From Alligator mississippiensis (taxonomy: Eukaryota; Chordata; Crocodylia; Alligatoridae): 64,000 bases of DNA. Below, piece by piece: positions 62,401-64,000 of the stretch (the first letter of the stretch is position 1; each line of letters begins with the position of its first letter). The stretch lies in assembly GCF_030867095.1 (NCBI RefSeq), contig NC_081831.1, positions 65,548,716 through 65,612,715 on the forward strand, in the 5' to 3' direction. The notes beneath the pieces were generated by a model. The model did not search any database and was not told the DNA's origin. It saw only the letters and a list, made by a program, of their open reading frames with translations. A program made the position numbers and the translations under genes.

Positions 62401-64000
62401 AATGTCTGGCCACAGCTTCTGAAGGCACTCGTATACCCCTCTCCCTCATTTATAAAAGAAGTTAATTGTTCTGTCCTGAATTCAAGGTAGGGCTTCAAAA
62501 ATCTACCTACCTATTGAGTGAGGGGCTCAAGCCATCATTTACTTATAAAAAATCCTCCTTATTCTGGCTGCAAAGTTCCTTCTGAATGAACCAATACAGC
62601 ATTGTACTGACTTGGGAAGACAGAAAGCTCCATGCCTGCACTGCTGCTTATATCTTAAGCAAGCAACAGCATGAAATGAAGAAGACCTTTGCCAGTTTCA
62701 CAATTTTCAGAGACCCCTCCAGGCAGCAGTGAAATTGCCAACAGTTGTCAATTTTATGTTGCTCCCTGGGAAAAGGCTATGAATAGCAGACTAGTGGAGC
62801 AGCTAATAGGAGACACCACCGGTGTCCTTCTCCTGTCTTCTGTATCTGTGTCTGGTTAAGCCTTTGCTGTTAGGGTCTCCTGAAAGCTTCTCAAGCATTG
62901 GTTTAAATCACTCACTATGGATGGTGGTAGGGGTGATGACAAAGCATCAGACATCCTTAATAGGCAGCACTGTTGCAAGTAAATGAAAAAACAGGGTCTT
63001 AAAACTTTGCCAGACTGCTCAGGGGCACTAGACGGTGGGTGGGTGGGGTCCTTATGGAGACTGGACCAGGACCCTGCAGGGAGTAGGATGGGCAGGTGGG
63101 GCCAGGATTGTGGGGCGGTGACAGCATGGGGCCGGGGGCCAGGCCAGAGCCTCAGCCTGCTCCCTGCATGCTCCTGCCTGTGGAACTGGTATCCATTGCA
63201 GGGGCATACAGGGAGCAGATCATGGATCTGCCCCAGGCCCCAGCCCTGCAGTATCACTGCCTCGCAATCCTGGCCCCACCTGCCCATCCTGCTCCCAGAC
63301 TCTGCTCCCTGCCCACCTGCAGTCCCATCCCATCTGCCCAGGTGAGCACCACGTGCCTGCAGGAGTCTTGAGCTGGTCTCCATGGAAACCCTGCTCACAT
63401 ACTCCATTCAGCACCCCCAGTGGTGGGTGCGGGTGAAGGGGCAGCTGGCCAGAGTGAGTCATTGCTGCAAGAGCTGCCAGGAAGCTGAGTCTGACTGCCA
63501 TGCTGCCCCTGCCCCGCTGTGCAAGTGGGGCCAGTGGGACTGGCCACACATGCCACAGCCCAGGCTGCCCGCTGTGCCTGTACTGGGTGGAGCTGAGGAA
63601 CCTGCCACAGGCCGGATAGAATCTCTTAGTGGGCTGGATTTGGCTCATAGGCTGTATTTTGCCCACCCTGGGTTAGGGAATCACAGTTCATATATACTCA
63701 GACTTGCTAGAATCTAACAGCTAAACATCTCAGAAGACTTCTTCCTTATTGAACAAATTCTTATAGTGCTTGCTGCTGACCAGACTGTGTATGCCATCCC
63801 CACAGAATGACAGACCATGCTCCTGCCTAACACCCAAAACACCAGGGGCAACACAAGACTTTCCCCAGAAGCAGACATGCTCTGGCCAAGGGCTGAACAC
63901 TGGAACTGAGAGATGGGAGCCTGTCTTTTCTGTGTTCTCTGTGACTCCATCCTCCTCCAGGTTACAGGGAGGACAAAACAGATGGATTCAAAACCAGAGT
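59453..64000 (+). other. UPRT: UPRT intron 1 (partial)
   Basis: The intron starts with gtgagc at 59453. Exon 2 (expected to begin TASRGDFMFSADR) was not found up to the end of the window. The first 170 bases are still CpG-rich. 59630-62995 shows nothing I can name. A GC-rich repeat with a family C end occupies about 63000-63670. Confidence 0.8.
63000..63670. mobile_element. Family C hAT-like element, long version
   Basis: The last 80 bases ('aggccggatagaatct' to 'attttgcccaccctg') match the right end of 53084-53269. The remaining GC-rich interior has 'cctgccc/ggggcagg' words and open frames without domains. The left boundary is not resolved. Confidence 0.5.

Noticed and set aside
59453..64000. 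Search for UPRT exon 2
   Set aside because: No plus-strand segment encoding TASRGDFMFSADR with an acceptor was found.

Overview
This is vertebrate nuclear DNA, most likely crocodilian, with a turtle as the main alternative. It holds the 5' part of ABCB7 on the minus strand and the first exon of UPRT on the plus strand, in divergent orientation. The genes were recognised by reading short exons with consensus splice sites: four consecutive ABCB7 coding exons (43127-43291, 17319-17396, 14405-14491, 6513-6632, all phase 0, 150 codons in total) and UPRT exon 1 (59139-59452). The organism call is an inference from dense CR1 LINEs with typical sauropsid 3' ends, several hAT-type nonautonomous families, MIR-like SINEs and the ABCB7-UPRT neighbourhood, which is also adjacent in human Xq13.3.

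Layout. 1-6512 is part of ABCB7 intron 4. 6633-14404 is intron 3, 14492-17318 is intron 2, and 17397-43126 is a 25.7 kb intron 1 filled with transposon copies: CR1 in both orientations, hAT elements with readable 8-bp target duplications, a solo-LTR candidate, a 327-bp near-perfect palindrome, and a tRNA-Leu/CR1 chimera. A CpG island at about 42850-43560 covers ABCB7 exon 1 and its TATA-less promoter. 43292-59138 is intergenic, with old CR1 pieces, a long-TIR element and a cluster of a foldback/SINE-like repeat just upstream of UPRT. A second CpG island (about 58870-59620) covers UPRT exon 1. 59453-64000 is UPRT intron 1.

Function. ABCB7 is the mitochondrial inner-membrane half-ABC transporter linking mitochondrial Fe-S synthesis to cytosolic Fe-S assembly; only the targeting sequence and the approach to the first transmembrane helix are in this window. 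UPRT is the vertebrate homologue of uracil phosphoribosyltransferase; only its variable N-terminus and the start of the conserved region are here. The two genes are neighbours, with no evidence that they work together.

I see no prokaryotic-type system, CRISPR array or unknown multigene system. The long GC-rich open frames are repeat or CpG-island artefacts. The most interesting signals are structural: the tRNA-Leu/CR1 fusion, the large palindromes, a foldback retroposon family with a 13-bp target duplication, and a GGGGCC hexanucleotide tract inside UPRT coding sequence.
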